A stretch of DNA of 64,000 nt, from assembly GCA_044225555.1 (NCBI GenBank), contig JBGAIM010000008.1, forward strand, positions 124,001 to 188,000, in the 5' to 3' direction. Positions within the stretch are counted from its first letter, which is position 1, and every line of letters starts with the position of its first letter. The DNA is from JADLHS01 sp044225555. GTDB lineage: Bacteria; Verrucomicrobiota; Verrucomicrobiia; Limisphaerales; JADLHS01. The notes below the pieces were generated by a model. The model was not told the DNA's origin, ran no database searches, and was given only the letters and a program-made list of their open reading frames with translations. Made by a program: the position numbers and the translations under genes. Below, piece by piece: positions 42,876 to 52,000 of the stretch.

Positions 42876-43811
42876 ATGAGCACGGGGTCCATATCGTACA
42901 CTGACGCCAAGACCTGCGCGCCCCATCTCGGGCCGGTGAGCCGCGCGCTCATTGACGAGCGGGTGAAGGGCTGTGCCCGGCTGCCTTCGCTGCGCAGCAT
43001 CGAGAGTGCGTTGCGCGACTTGCTCAACAGCGATCGTCGCTACACCCACCAGATTTCCGAAGTCATCCGGCGCGATCCCAGCCTTACTGCGCGATTGTTG
43101 CGACTCGTCAACTCGGTCTATTACGGGCTTACGACCCCGATCAACAGCATCGAGGAGGCGGTGTTCTATCTCGGCGTGCGGCAAATCCGGCAGCTCGCGA
43201 TGGTCACGCCGGTGATCGAGGATTTTCAAAAGATGGCGGGCAACACGCCGTTTCCCTGGCGCGAATTCTGGCAGCACTGCATCGGCGTGGCCATCATGAC
43301 GCGCGAAGTCATCAGTTGCGTGCAATCGCCGGCGGACGATTCCGACTACGTGGCCGGCCTCGTGCATGACGTGGGCAAGATTGTCATGGCCGCGACATTC
43401 CCGGATCACTTTGTGGAAATTCAGCGCCGCGTCGCGCTCGAACCACGGCCGCTGCTGGATTTGGAGGCCGAGGTGTTGGGCATCAAACACACGGAACTAG
43501 GCGCGATCTATCTCCAGAATCATAACCTGCCGGACATCATGATCGAGACGGCGCGGTATCATCACGAACCGGAACGCGCGGGGCATCACACGCAGATCAT
43601 CGCTGCGGTGCAGATTGCCAATCTACTCGTGCGTCACGCGCAGATCGGCAACAGCGGGGAGACTTCGATCATCACACAGGAGATTTGGACGGGTGCCAGC
43701 GGCTGGCAGATACTTTTTCCGGAAAGGCGTGATGCCGAGCGCGCGATTGCCTGTGCTGCGCTGCGTCGCAGCCTGGAGCGGCTGCCGTCAATCTTGCAGG
43801 GGTTGGTCTAA
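42876..43811 (+). CDS. HDOD-domain protein
   Basis: The 311-aa protein contains an HDOD domain, a non-canonical HD-type signalling module: RLPSLRSIESALRDLLNSDR, VIRRDPSLTARLLRLVNSVY, SIEEAVFYLGVRQIRQLAMV, and DYVAGLVHDVGKIVMAATFP, which keeps an HD pair. HDOD proteins affect stress signalling, motility and type III export in other bacteria. An AGGAGG motif sits one base before the ATG, closer than usual. It is divergent from the proline-rich gene and its stop overlaps that of the convergent cysE-like gene. Confidence 0.85.
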   Translation: MSTGSISYTDAKTCAPHLGPVSRALIDERVKGCARLPSLRSIESALRDLLNSDRRYTHQISEVIRRDPSLTARLLRLVNSVYYGLTTPINSIEEAVFYLGVRQIRQLAMVTPVIEDFQKMAGNTPFPWREFWQHCIGVAIMTREVISCVQSPADDSDYVAGLVHDVGKIVMAATFPDHFVEIQRRVALEPRPLLDLEAEVLGIKHTELGAIYLQNHNLPDIMIETARYHHEPERAGHHTQIIAAVQIANLLVRHAQIGNSGETSIITQEIWTGASGWQILFPERRDAERAIACAALRRSLERLPSILQGLV

Positions 43812-44761
43812 ATCTGAAAATCCACCGCGGCCTTGGGGTTTTTCTTGTTCAGCACCCGCATGTCGAGGCCGTCGTAGATCACCAGAGAACTGGGTGCGAC
43901 GCTGTCCATGATGAACACGTTGCCCCCGATGGTGCTGCCCGCGCCGATGACGGTTTCCCCGCCGAGAATCGTCGCGCCGGGATAGATGGTGACGCGGTCT
44001 TCGATGGTCGGATGGCGTTTCTTGCCGCGCAATTGCTGACCGCCGGAGGTGGATTTCGCTCCGAGTGTCACGCCGTGATACATCTTCACGTGGTTGCCGA
44101 TCTCCGAGGTTTCTCCCACCACCGTGCCCGTGCCGTGATCAATGAAGAAGTGCGAGCCGATCTTGGCGCCGGGATGGAGGTCCATACCCGTGCGCGCGTG
44201 CGCCCACTCACTCATGATACGGGGAATGAGCGTGACCTCCTTCAGATACAATTGATGCGCCAGCCGTTGCACGGCGATGGCTTCGACGAACGGATACGCG
44301 ACGATGATCTCCTCCTTGCTCAAGGCCGCCGGGTCGCCATTGAAGGCGGCCTCGACGTCGGTCTGGAGAATCTCGCGGATGTGCGGCAGGCAGCCGAGTA
44401 ATTGCAGGGTCAACTTGTGCGCCTCGCTTGGAACGTCTTTCCTGGCCAGTCCGGCGGGTGGATTGTATTCAAGGCTCTTGCGGATTTCGTCCTCGAGGTT
44501 GCCAATGACGGAATCCAGCAGCACGGCGGTCTCAGCTTTGATTTCCGACGAGTGAACGAGTTTTTCGTCGAAGAATCCGGGAAAAATCAGACGCAACAGG
44601 TCTTTGGTGAGGGACGTGATCGCGCGTTTGGACGGCAGGTTTTTTCCGTCCAGATGGTTGATACCTCCGACGCGGGCGTAGGAGGCAATCAGGTCGTTGG
44701 TCAGTTTGGTGACCGGGTCGTTCACGACGACGAGTATCGTGGAGGTGGCCGGGCATGGCAA
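43808..44761 (-). CDS. cysE: Serine O-acetyltransferase
   Basis: The enzyme makes O-acetylserine from serine and acetyl-CoA for cysteine synthesis. The 317-aa protein has an N-terminal helical domain (KLTNDLIASYARVGGINHLD) and a C-terminal left-handed beta-helix with hexapeptide repeats: TGMDLHPGAKIGSHFFIDHG, TGTVVGETSEIGNHVKMYHG, VTIYPGATILGGETVIGAGS. The catalytic His motif FFIDHGTG is present. The version resembles EpsC-type SATs. GTG 44725 (VNDPVTKL) may be the true start. No cys partner genes are adjacent. Confidence 0.9.
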   Translation of the reverse strand: MPCPATSTILVVVNDPVTKLTNDLIASYARVGGINHLDGKNLPSKRAITSLTKDLLRLIFPGFFDEKLVHSSEIKAETAVLLDSVIGNLEDEIRKSLEYNPPAGLARKDVPSEAHKLTLQLLGCLPHIREILQTDVEAAFNGDPAALSKEEIIVAYPFVEAIAVQRLAHQLYLKEVTLIPRIMSEWAHARTGMDLHPGAKIGSHFFIDHGTGTVVGETSEIGNHVKMYHGVTLGAKSTSGGQQLRGKKRHPTIEDRVTIYPGATILGGETVIGAGSTIGGNVFIMDSVAPSSLVIYDGLDMRVLNKKNPKAAVDFQI

Positions 44762-44998
44762 GTTTCAGGGGCGATGCTGGTTTTCAGTCGCCGGGCAAAT
44801 TAGCCGGCCGCACCGCTTGCCATTGTTGAATTATCCGCTAGTGTTCTTTACACAAGTTCGATCCAGACAACTCGGGAGGGTTGTTTCACTCCGAGTTAAC
44901 CGTGCGAGAGACCTAGCTTCCCGCCTGAGGACGGGTCGGTCGTTTGAGAGAGCGGACTTGCGATCAGGAAAGTCAAATTGGCAAAACCAGGACCAGTC

Positions 44999-46618
44999 AT
45001 GAAAACAACCACCACCACACTCGCGGTAATGTTGGGACTCGGCGTTGCGACGCTGTTAATTCCCACGTGCTTGCGTGCCCAGACGGACGACCAAACCAAA
45101 TGGAATGAGCAGTATCGCTCTGAATATGAAGTGCCCTTGGGCACGGCTTATACGGGTCGGTCGCCCTACATGAACCGGATGGCCAAGCCCGCCCCCGCGC
45201 CAACTCCGGCTCCCGCTCCTAAACCGGCGACCAAACCGGCACCTGCGCCTGCGCCTTTGCCCGCGGCGGTCAAGACCGGGTGCAGCGAGAGCACTGGTGG
45301 GTTGATTCGGCTGGCCAAGACGATGCCGCCCGAGGCGAGCCTTGGGGGCGAGTTCATGGCGGAACTGACGATCACCGCCAATGGTTGCGCGGCCAACGTG
45401 GTGGTGCGGGACACTGTGCCCGCCGGGGCCAGCTACGTGCGCAGCGAGCCGGCGGCCACGGTGGAGGAAGGCGTGCTGGTCTGGAAGATTGGGAACCTGG
45501 ACGCAGGCCAGACGATCAAAGGCAAAGTGTGGTTCAAAGCCGAGAAAGAAGGGCAGATTGTCAACTGCGCGACGGTCTCAGCCGATCCGCGCGTATGCGC
45601 GGCCACCTACGTGGGCAAGCCAGCGCTGGCCATTGACAAGACCGGACCGGAGAACGCGATCCTCGGTTCAGACGTGACCTACAACATCGTGGTCAAGAAC
45701 ACCGGGACGGCGATTGCGCGCGGTGTGGTGGTGACGGATGCCGTGCCGACGGGCATGAGCCACAGCAGCGGCAAGAGCGAACTGAGCTTCGAAGTGGGCG
45801 ACCTCGCCCCCGGGCAGAGCAAGCCCTTGGCCGTGACCTTCAAGGCGAATCAACGCGGCAAAGTGTGCAACACGGCGACGGCCACCAGCAGCAACGCGGG
45901 CAAGGTGAGCGACGACGCCTGCACGGTGGTGCTGGTGCCCGGTTTGAAAGTGGAGAAGACCGGGACGAAGGAACAGATTTTGGGCCGCAACGCGGACTAC
46001 GAAATCGCGGTGAGCAACACGGGCGACACGACGTTGAACAACGTGGTGGTGAGCGACGTGGCGCCGGCGGAGACGGCGATCGTGGCCGCGCCCGGAGCGA
46101 CGATCAGCGGGAACAAGGCGACGTGGACGATTGCGGAGTTGAAACCCGGCGCGAAAGTGAGCCAGACCGTGAAGTTGACGTCGAAAGTGGCGGGCAACCA
46201 CTGCAACACCGTGACGGCGAGCGCGGGCAGTTTGAATGATTCGGCCAAAGCCTGCACACTGTGGAAGGGCATTGCGGCGGTGCTGCTGGAAGTGGTGGAT
46301 GACCCCGACCCGATCCAGGTGGGCGAGAACACGACCTACACGATCAAGGTGACGAACCAGGGATTTGCGGACATCCATAATGTGAAGATTGTGTACACCT
46401 CGGACGAGGAAACGGCGCCGGTGAGTTCGGCGCAAGGGACGGTGAGCGGGAAGACGGTGAACTTTGCGCCGGTGGCGGTGCTGGGGGCCAAGCAAGTGGT
46501 GACCTACACGATCACGGTCAAAGGCAACAAAGCGGGCGACGCGCGCAACAAGGTGGTGCTGACGGCCGAGGAACTGACCTCGCCGGTGGAAGAAACCGAG
46601 AGCACCACGGTTTACTAA
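44999..46618 (+). CDS. OmcB-like cysteine-rich envelope protein with DUF11 repeats
   Basis: Starting at ATG 44999 (MKTTTTTLAVMLGLGVATLL, signal peptide) the 539-aa protein has a Pro/Ala/Lys linker (APTPAPAPKPATKPAPAPAP) and four DUF11/OmcB-type beta-sandwich repeats, each with the pattern of KTGPENAILGSDVTYNIVVK and NTGTAIARGVVVTDAVPTGM. About ten cysteines sit at corresponding places (CSES, NGCAAN, VNCATVSADPRVC, KVCNTATA, NHCNTVTA, KACTLW), as in the disulfide-linked large Cys-rich protein of Chlamydiae. Relatives occur across the PVC superphylum. A structural outer-envelope role is likely. A terminator follows. Confidence 0.85.
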   Translation: MKTTTTTLAVMLGLGVATLLIPTCLRAQTDDQTKWNEQYRSEYEVPLGTAYTGRSPYMNRMAKPAPAPTPAPAPKPATKPAPAPAPLPAAVKTGCSESTGGLIRLAKTMPPEASLGGEFMAELTITANGCAANVVVRDTVPAGASYVRSEPAATVEEGVLVWKIGNLDAGQTIKGKVWFKAEKEGQIVNCATVSADPRVCAATYVGKPALAIDKTGPENAILGSDVTYNIVVKNTGTAIARGVVVTDAVPTGMSHSSGKSELSFEVGDLAPGQSKPLAVTFKANQRGKVCNTATATSSNAGKVSDDACTVVLVPGLKVEKTGTKEQILGRNADYEIAVSNTGDTTLNNVVVSDVAPAETAIVAAPGATISGNKATWTIAELKPGAKVSQTVKLTSKVAGNHCNTVTASAGSLNDSAKACTLWKGIAAVLLEVVDDPDPIQVGENTTYTIKVTNQGFADIHNVKIVYTSDEETAPVSSAQGTVSGKTVNFAPVAVLGAKQVVTYTITVKGNKAGDARNKVVLTAEELTSPVEETESTTVY

Positions 46619-46633
46619 GTCAATCAAACCCCA

Positions 46634-46668
46634 GGGCTGGCAGGCCGAACATCCCTGCCAGCCCTTTT
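46634..46668 (+). terminator. Rho-independent terminator after the OmcB-like gene
   Basis: A perfect 11-bp stem GGGCTGGCAGG (46634-46644) / CCTGCCAGCCC (46654-46664) is followed by TTTT. It lies 16 bp after the stop codon. Confidence 0.85.
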
Positions 46669-46687
46669 AATTCCAAAAGAACACAAA

Positions 46688-47161
46688 ATGAAAACCAACA
46701 AAACGTTATTCACCCTCGCCGTCGCGGCGCTGGTTGTTTGGGCCACCGGTTGTGAGAAGAAGGATACAACGGTTCAACAAGATGCGAACAAGGCTGGCTC
46801 CGCCGCAGGCGATGTGGTCAAAAATGCGGCTGAGGCCGTGAAGGATTCCAGCGTGAAGGTCGCGCAGGATGTGAAGGAAGCTGGCCAGAAGGTGGCCAAG
46901 GACGTGTCAGCCAAGACCGAAGAGTTGGCGGCGCCAATCAACGCCAAGGCCCAGGAAATCATTGATGCCGCCAAGAAGCTGGTCAGTGACGGCAAGCTTC
47001 AGGATGCGTTGACCAAACTGAAGGAGCTTGGCGGGCAAACGCTGTCTGCCGAACAGAAAACCGTCGCCGACGGTCTCAAAGCGCAGATTGACAAACTGCT
47101 CGGCACCAGTTCCAAAACGGCTACCGACGCCACCAAAGCCGCCGGCAATCTAATCAAGTAA
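46688..47161 (+). CDS. Helical lipoprotein
   Basis: The 157-aa product has a lipoprotein-like signal (MKTNKTLFTLAVAALVVWAT then GC, Cys22). The mature part is Ala/Lys/Asp-rich and made of amphipathic 11-residue-type helices (SSVKVAQDVKEAGQKVAKDV), similar to LEA or apolipoprotein-like proteins. A C-terminal segment (GKLQDALTKLKELGGQTLSA) forms another helix pair. A stress or envelope-protective role is possible but unproven. Single gene between two terminators. Confidence 0.75.
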   Translation: MKTNKTLFTLAVAALVVWATGCEKKDTTVQQDANKAGSAAGDVVKNAAEAVKDSSVKVAQDVKEAGQKVAKDVSAKTEELAAPINAKAQEIIDAAKKLVSDGKLQDALTKLKELGGQTLSAEQKTVADGLKAQIDKLLGTSSKTATDATKAAGNLIK

Positions 47162-47179
47162 TCAGGCCTCAAGTTATGC

Positions 47180-47209
47180 GGGCGCGGTGAGAGATCACCG
47201 CGCCCTTTT
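47180..47209 (+). terminator. Rho-independent terminator
   Basis: A perfect 11-bp stem GGGCGCGGTGA / TCACCGCGCCC (47180-47205) with GAGA loop is followed by TTTT. It lies 18 bp after the lipoprotein gene. Confidence 0.85.
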
Positions 47210-47328
47210 GCTTTGCCGGGTTGTCCCGACTTCAGGCAGATTTCGCGAATTCAGGACATTGACTCGGGCGCGGCTGAGGAGGTTTTTCCCCACGGGTGCG
47301 TGGTACCTCGGCTGCTGGGTTGGAGGGC

Positions 47329-47496
47329 ATGATGACCGTCTTCTTCATACTGCTGGCGATTTTGGCTGCCGGCGTGATCACCGAGTTGGTTGCCGCGAGC
47401 CAGGCGCCGTTTGGTTACCAGGATGACCAGGGGTTCCACTTTGGCAACGAGCACGGTGAAGGCTCCCAGGCATTCGAGCTCGAGAATCCGAGCTGA
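47329..47496 (+). CDS. Small membrane-anchored protein
   Basis: A 55-aa ORF from ATG 47329: MMTVFFILLAILAAGVITEL is one membrane helix, followed by VAASQAPFGYQDDQGFHFGN and a short acidic end. A GTTGGAGG-type ribosome site precedes the start. The motif APFGYQD resembles small proteins I associate with this phylum. Function unknown. Confidence 0.55.
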   Translation: MMTVFFILLAILAAGVITELVAASQAPFGYQDDQGFHFGNEHGEGSQAFELENPS

Positions 47497-47594
47497 ATCC
47501 ACCCGCCGGGGCAACAGATTTGATCGTCCTCTCCGGACGACAAAATGGCCCGGCCCCCCAGCGTTCGTTGAGGTGCCGGAAAACCATTAAAAAC

Positions 47595-47665
47595 AAGTCC
47601 CCTGTTGGCAATTAACCCACCCGCAGTCTTCAACGACTGCCAAGGTGCCTGCCGACAGGGGACTT
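47595..47665 (-). terminator. Long structured hairpin / probable terminator of the minus-strand gene
   Basis: AAGTCCCCTGTTGGCA (47595-47610) pairs with TGCCGACAGGGGACTT (47650-47665), 15 of 16 bases plus a G-T wobble. An inner stem GCAGTC/GACTGC with loop TTCAAC lies between. On the minus strand the hairpin starts 40 bp after the stop at 47706 and is followed by GTTTTT, so termination is likely. The 71-nt compact fold is larger than a usual terminator and could also be a small RNA. Confidence 0.6.
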
Positions 47666-47705
47666 CGTGTGTTCACCGCCAGGGTGCGACGGACCCGCAG
47701 ACTTT

Positions 47706-48188
47706 TCAGAAACCCATCTTTGCCATCTCGCCCTCGAGCGCCATCTGAAATTGTTGCACGTCGGCTGGGGAGGGTTTGTAGCCTGGTTGCTGGGGAACCA
47801 CTCCCAGCCGCCCGGTCTGGTCGAGATACCAGTCAGCGCTCATGCCGTCGCTGAACTTGACCTTGCCACTCACAAGCGTGCCGGGCCGCGCGAGCTGATC
47901 CACGGTCACCGAGACATTCCCCAAACCTGGCGCGGGCGTTTCGGCCAATGGTTCGACGGGGACGGCCGCGCCAATGGCAGGCGGCGCGGGTTGATTCGCC
48001 GGCAGCTTGGGTGGTTCGGGGTCCGTGAGCTTGAGTTTGAGATCATCCACCAGCAGCCGGACTTCCATGTAGGTCAGGCGGAGGCCAAGTTCCGCGGCGA
48101 GCCGGTTTTGGATTTCGGAAAGCTTGAGACCCTCGGCCACCCACGCAGCGACGGTTTTCTGTTGTGATTCGTTCAGATTCATACCCAT
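47706..48188 (-). CDS. Conserved-type hypothetical protein with N-terminal HTH
   Basis: The 160-aa protein begins MGMNLNESQQKTVAAWVAEG, then LKLSEIQNRLAAELGLRLTY, which looks like an HTH. A Pro-rich linker follows (PEPPKLPANQPAPPAIGAA), then a beta-type domain VKFSDGMSADWYLDQTGRLG and PADVQQFQMALEGEMAKMGF. The C-terminal part suggests a small SH3-like or lipocalin-like fold. The second Met (48182) is an alternative start. Possibly a regulator; function unknown. Confidence 0.65.
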   Translation of the reverse strand: MGMNLNESQQKTVAAWVAEGLKLSEIQNRLAAELGLRLTYMEVRLLVDDLKLKLTDPEPPKLPANQPAPPAIGAAVPVEPLAETPAPGLGNVSVTVDQLARPGTLVSGKVKFSDGMSADWYLDQTGRLGVVPQQPGYKPSPADVQQFQMALEGEMAKMGF

Positions 48189-48354
48189 GTCGGGTCGCCA
48201 TATTGCGGGCTTTGAGGCGGATGAAAATGAAATTCTTTCGGGTTGAAGTCCGATGGTGTTCGAGTTCCAAAAAATGACTCGACGCGATTTGCCTTGCTAA
48301 TAGAATTTGTAAGTGACTCCAAGTCAGGAAAAACTGCCGGTCAATGGCGGGTTC

Positions 48355-49041
48355 ATGACCACGCATTGGAGTGTCGTGCTCCAGGCAGGTGGAGGGGATT
48401 CGCCGACAGCACGGGCCGCTTTGGAGCAACTGTGCGGCACCTACTGGTATCCGCTATACGCCCACGTGCGTCGGCGCGGGCACGGACCGCATGACGCGCC
48501 GGATCTGACGCAGGAATTTTTTGCGGTGTTGCTCCGGCGTAATTCCCTTGCGAGCGTCGGACCGGACAAAGGCCGCTTCCGCACGTTCCTGTTGACGTCG
48601 CTGGACTATTTTCTCCGGGACCAATCCGACCGCAACCACGCCGCCAAACGGGGCGGTGGCGTGGCGACCATTCCGCTCGACGCGTTGGCCGCCGAACAAC
48701 GTTTCGCCCTCGAACCCACGACCGACGAATCGCCGGACAAGGCGTTTGACCGTCGGTGGGCGGCGGCCTTGCTGGAGCAGGCGTTTGCGCGCCTTGCCGC
48801 CGAACAAGCGGAAGCCGGCAAAGCGCAAGTGTTCGCGCGCTTGAAACCCATGCTCGCGCGCGAGATCGCGCCGGGGGAATACAACACCATCGCCACCGAC
48901 CTCGGCGTAACGCCAAACACGCTCGCCAAAACCGTGCAGCGTTTGCGCCTGCGTGCCCGGGAACTGCTGATCGAGGAAGCTTCCCAAACCGTGGCTGCTC
49001 CCGCCGACGCCGAACGCGAACTGCGCGAGTTGTTCGGTTGA
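48355..49041 (+). CDS. ECF RNA polymerase sigma factor (PVC-type)
   Basis: The 228-aa protein from ATG 48355 begins MTTHWSVVLQAGGGDSPTAR, the usual start of a Planctomycete/Verrucomicrobial ECF group. The sigma-2 region is CGTYWYPLYAHVRRRGHGPH followed by DLTQEFFAVLLRR. The sigma-4 HTH is less conserved (YNTIATDLGVTPNTLAKTVQ, then RLRLRARELLIEEAS). The Ser/Thr kinase gene begins about 50 bp downstream, a pairing known from these phyla, so the kinase probably modulates this sigma factor. The frame from GTG 48313 adds 14 unconserved residues. Confidence 0.88.
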   Translation: MTTHWSVVLQAGGGDSPTARAALEQLCGTYWYPLYAHVRRRGHGPHDAPDLTQEFFAVLLRRNSLASVGPDKGRFRTFLLTSLDYFLRDQSDRNHAAKRGGGVATIPLDALAAEQRFALEPTTDESPDKAFDRRWAAALLEQAFARLAAEQAEAGKAQVFARLKPMLAREIAPGEYNTIATDLGVTPNTLAKTVQRLRLRARELLIEEASQTVAAPADAERELRELFG

Positions 49042-49089
49042 ATTTTCGTGTCATCCCACGGCGCGGTTGCCGATGAAGACGAGAGAGTC

Positions 49090-52000
49090 ATGATTGCGTC
49101 CCTTTGTCCACGCTGTCACGGGCCGTTGTCCGGCCCGGAGACGGAGGCCTACTGTCCGCGCTGTGCGGGCCGGTTGCTGCTGGATACTGCTGTGCCGTCT
49201 GACGACCCAACTGATTCAGCTCCGCGCGCCAGCTTGCTGCGGCTCGGTGAGTACGAACTCGGCGCGGAACTCGGACGCGGCGCGATGGGCGTGGTCTATC
49301 GCGCGCGGCAGCCGCGGCTGCGCCGTGAAGTGGCGGTGAAAGTGATTCTGGCCAGCCGCTTCACCGGTGAGACTGCCCGCAAACGCTTCCTCGCCGAAGC
49401 CGAACTCGCCGCGCAACTCGATCATCCAAACATCGTCCCCATTTACGAAGTCGGCGAAACGGAGGATGGACCGTTCTACGCCATGAAGCTGGTCGAGGGC
49501 GGGACGCTGGCGGAAAGAATTGTGGGTGAGCAGGTGGGCAAGTGGGAAAGTGAGCAAGCCGCCTCGCTCCTGGCCACGCTCGCCCGCGCCGTTCATCACG
49601 CGCATGAGCGCGGCGTGCTGCATCGTGATCTCAAACCGGGCAACATTTTGCTCGACCCGCAAGGCGAGCCGCACATCACCGACTTCGGTCTCGCACGGCA
49701 ACTCGGCGTGGACAGTTCGCTCACGCTGACCGGTTCGACGCTCGGCACTCCGGCCTACATGTCGCCGGAGCAAGCCACGGGCGAACGAGGTGTCACGACG
49801 GCAACGGACATCTGGAGTCTTGGCGCGATTCTGTTTCACCTGCTGACCGGGCGTCCGCCGTTTCTCGGCGCGACTTCTACCGACGTGCTGTTGCAGGTCC
49901 GTACAGACGAGCCACCGCGATTGCGTTCGCTGGATTCCACCATTCCTGCCGACTTGGAAACCATCTGCCTCAAGTGCCTCGAGAAAGAGCCGACCCGCCG
50001 CTACGCCTCGGCGGCTGAACTGGCGGATGATCTCGATCACTTGCTTCGCCACGAGCCGATCCGTGCCCGGCGTGCCCGTGTTCCGGAACGTGTGATCTTG
50101 TGGACGCGGCGGCATCCCGCGCGGGCGGCTGTGGCGGTTGCGTTTCTGGTCCTGCTCCTGTCCGGTGCAGGTGGTGTGCTCTGGCAATGGCATCGTGCCG
50201 AAACCAATGCGGAGCAAAACCGGCAGCGCCTTGTGCGCATGGCGACGGCCACGGCAATGCATCGCGTCGAAGAAGATGATCTGTCCACCGCCTTGCCTTG
50301 GTTTGTCGAAGCCATGCGTCTTGACGTTGGCACGCATGATCAGAAAACCCGGGCCGCCAATCCGGATGCCACATGGTCTCACAGGGTGCGCATTGCCACG
50401 ACGCTCCGGCAATCTCCACGGCTCGCACAAGCTTGGTTTCACGATGCGGGCGTACGGTATGCCTCGTTCAGTTCAGACGGAAAGCGGGTGGCGACAGCGA
50501 GTGACGACGGCACGGCGCTTGTTTGGGATACGCTGACTGGCGACGCGGTGACGCCTCCGTTACGTCATGCGAAATCTGTTCGGCAGGTCGTGTTCAGTCC
50601 GGACGGTTCGCGCGTGCTCACTGCCAGTGACGACGGCACAGCGCGCGTTTGGAATGCGCGCACGGGAGAACCGCTAACGCGACCTCTGGTCAATGGCCAT
50701 GAATGGCTCAAAGTGGATTTCAGTCCGGACGGCGAAACCATCATCAGCGCCGGGCAGTTTGCTGACGCCCAACTGTGGAACGCGAAAACTGGCAGCCCGG
50801 TCGGGCCGCCGCTGCATCACGAGAACGGCCCGATTGGTTCTGTTTGCTTCAGTCCGGATGGTCGTCTTGTGCTCACCTCGGCACATGACAACACCGCTCG
50901 TTTGTGGAACGCCCGCACCGGCGAACCGTTTGGCGAGCAGCTGAATCATGACGGACCGGTGTTGAGCGCGGCTTTTTCCCTGGATGGCAAACACATCATC
51001 ACGGCGGGTGGGCCGAATCACGCGCGCATCTGGGAGGTTGCCACCCAACGCGTCCTCATTCCTTTTCTGCGTCATGCCGCACGGGTTGAACATGCAGAAT
51101 TCAGTTCCGACAGCACACGCGTGCTGACTGCGAGCCTGGACGGCACGGCCCGCGTCTGGGATGTCGCCACGGGTCAACCCGTCACGCCACCGTTGCAACA
51201 CACCGAACCGGTGCATCATGCCGCGTTTAGTCCCGATGGCCGCTGGGTGGTCACCGCGAGCCAGGATCACACGGCGCAAGTCTGGGATGTCGCTCGCGGC
51301 GTGCGTGCGTTTCCGCCGCTCTGGCATGGTCATGCGGTGGAACATGCGGTTTTCAGTCCGGATGGCCGGCGGGTGTTGACCGCCAGCCTGGATGGCGTGG
51401 CGCGGTTGTGGGAACTCTCAGGTGAAACCGCCGCACCAGCCTTGCTCGCTGGCGACGGACGATTGGCGAATGCAGTGTTCGACGCTGACCGGCGACGTGT
51501 CAGCACGATCGGCGACGACAATACTGCGCGCGTTTTGGACGCAGCCACCGGTGCGGCCATCAGCCCGGTGCTGGCACTTGATTCTCCGGGCCAGTGCGCG
51601 GTCTTGAGTCCTGACGGATCGCGCCTGGCAACTGGCTCCCAAGGCGCGGTGCAGGTTTGGAACGTGGCCACGGGAAACTTAATCAGCCAAGTCCACCACG
51701 AGCGGCCGATCCGGTTCATCGCGTGGCGGCCGGATGGGCACGCTGTGCTCTCGGTGGCCGACGACGACGACGCGGCGCGAGTTTGGAATCCGGATACGGG
51801 AGCGGACTTCACACCTCCGCTCGCTCACGGCGAGGAAATCACCGACGCCACCTTCAGTTCCGATGGAAAGCGAATCGCCACCGTGAGCAATTCAGGCACG
51901 GGCCGCGTCTGGGATGCCGCCACCGGCCAGTCGCTTCTCCCGCCGCTTCGACACGGCGGCGGATTGCGGCGGGTGCGCTTCAATCGCGACGGCACTGTGC

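Noticed and set aside
46688..47161. Possible histone-like DNA-binding protein
   Set aside because: Lys/Ala-rich helices are present, but a clear lipoprotein signal with Cys22 places it in the envelope.
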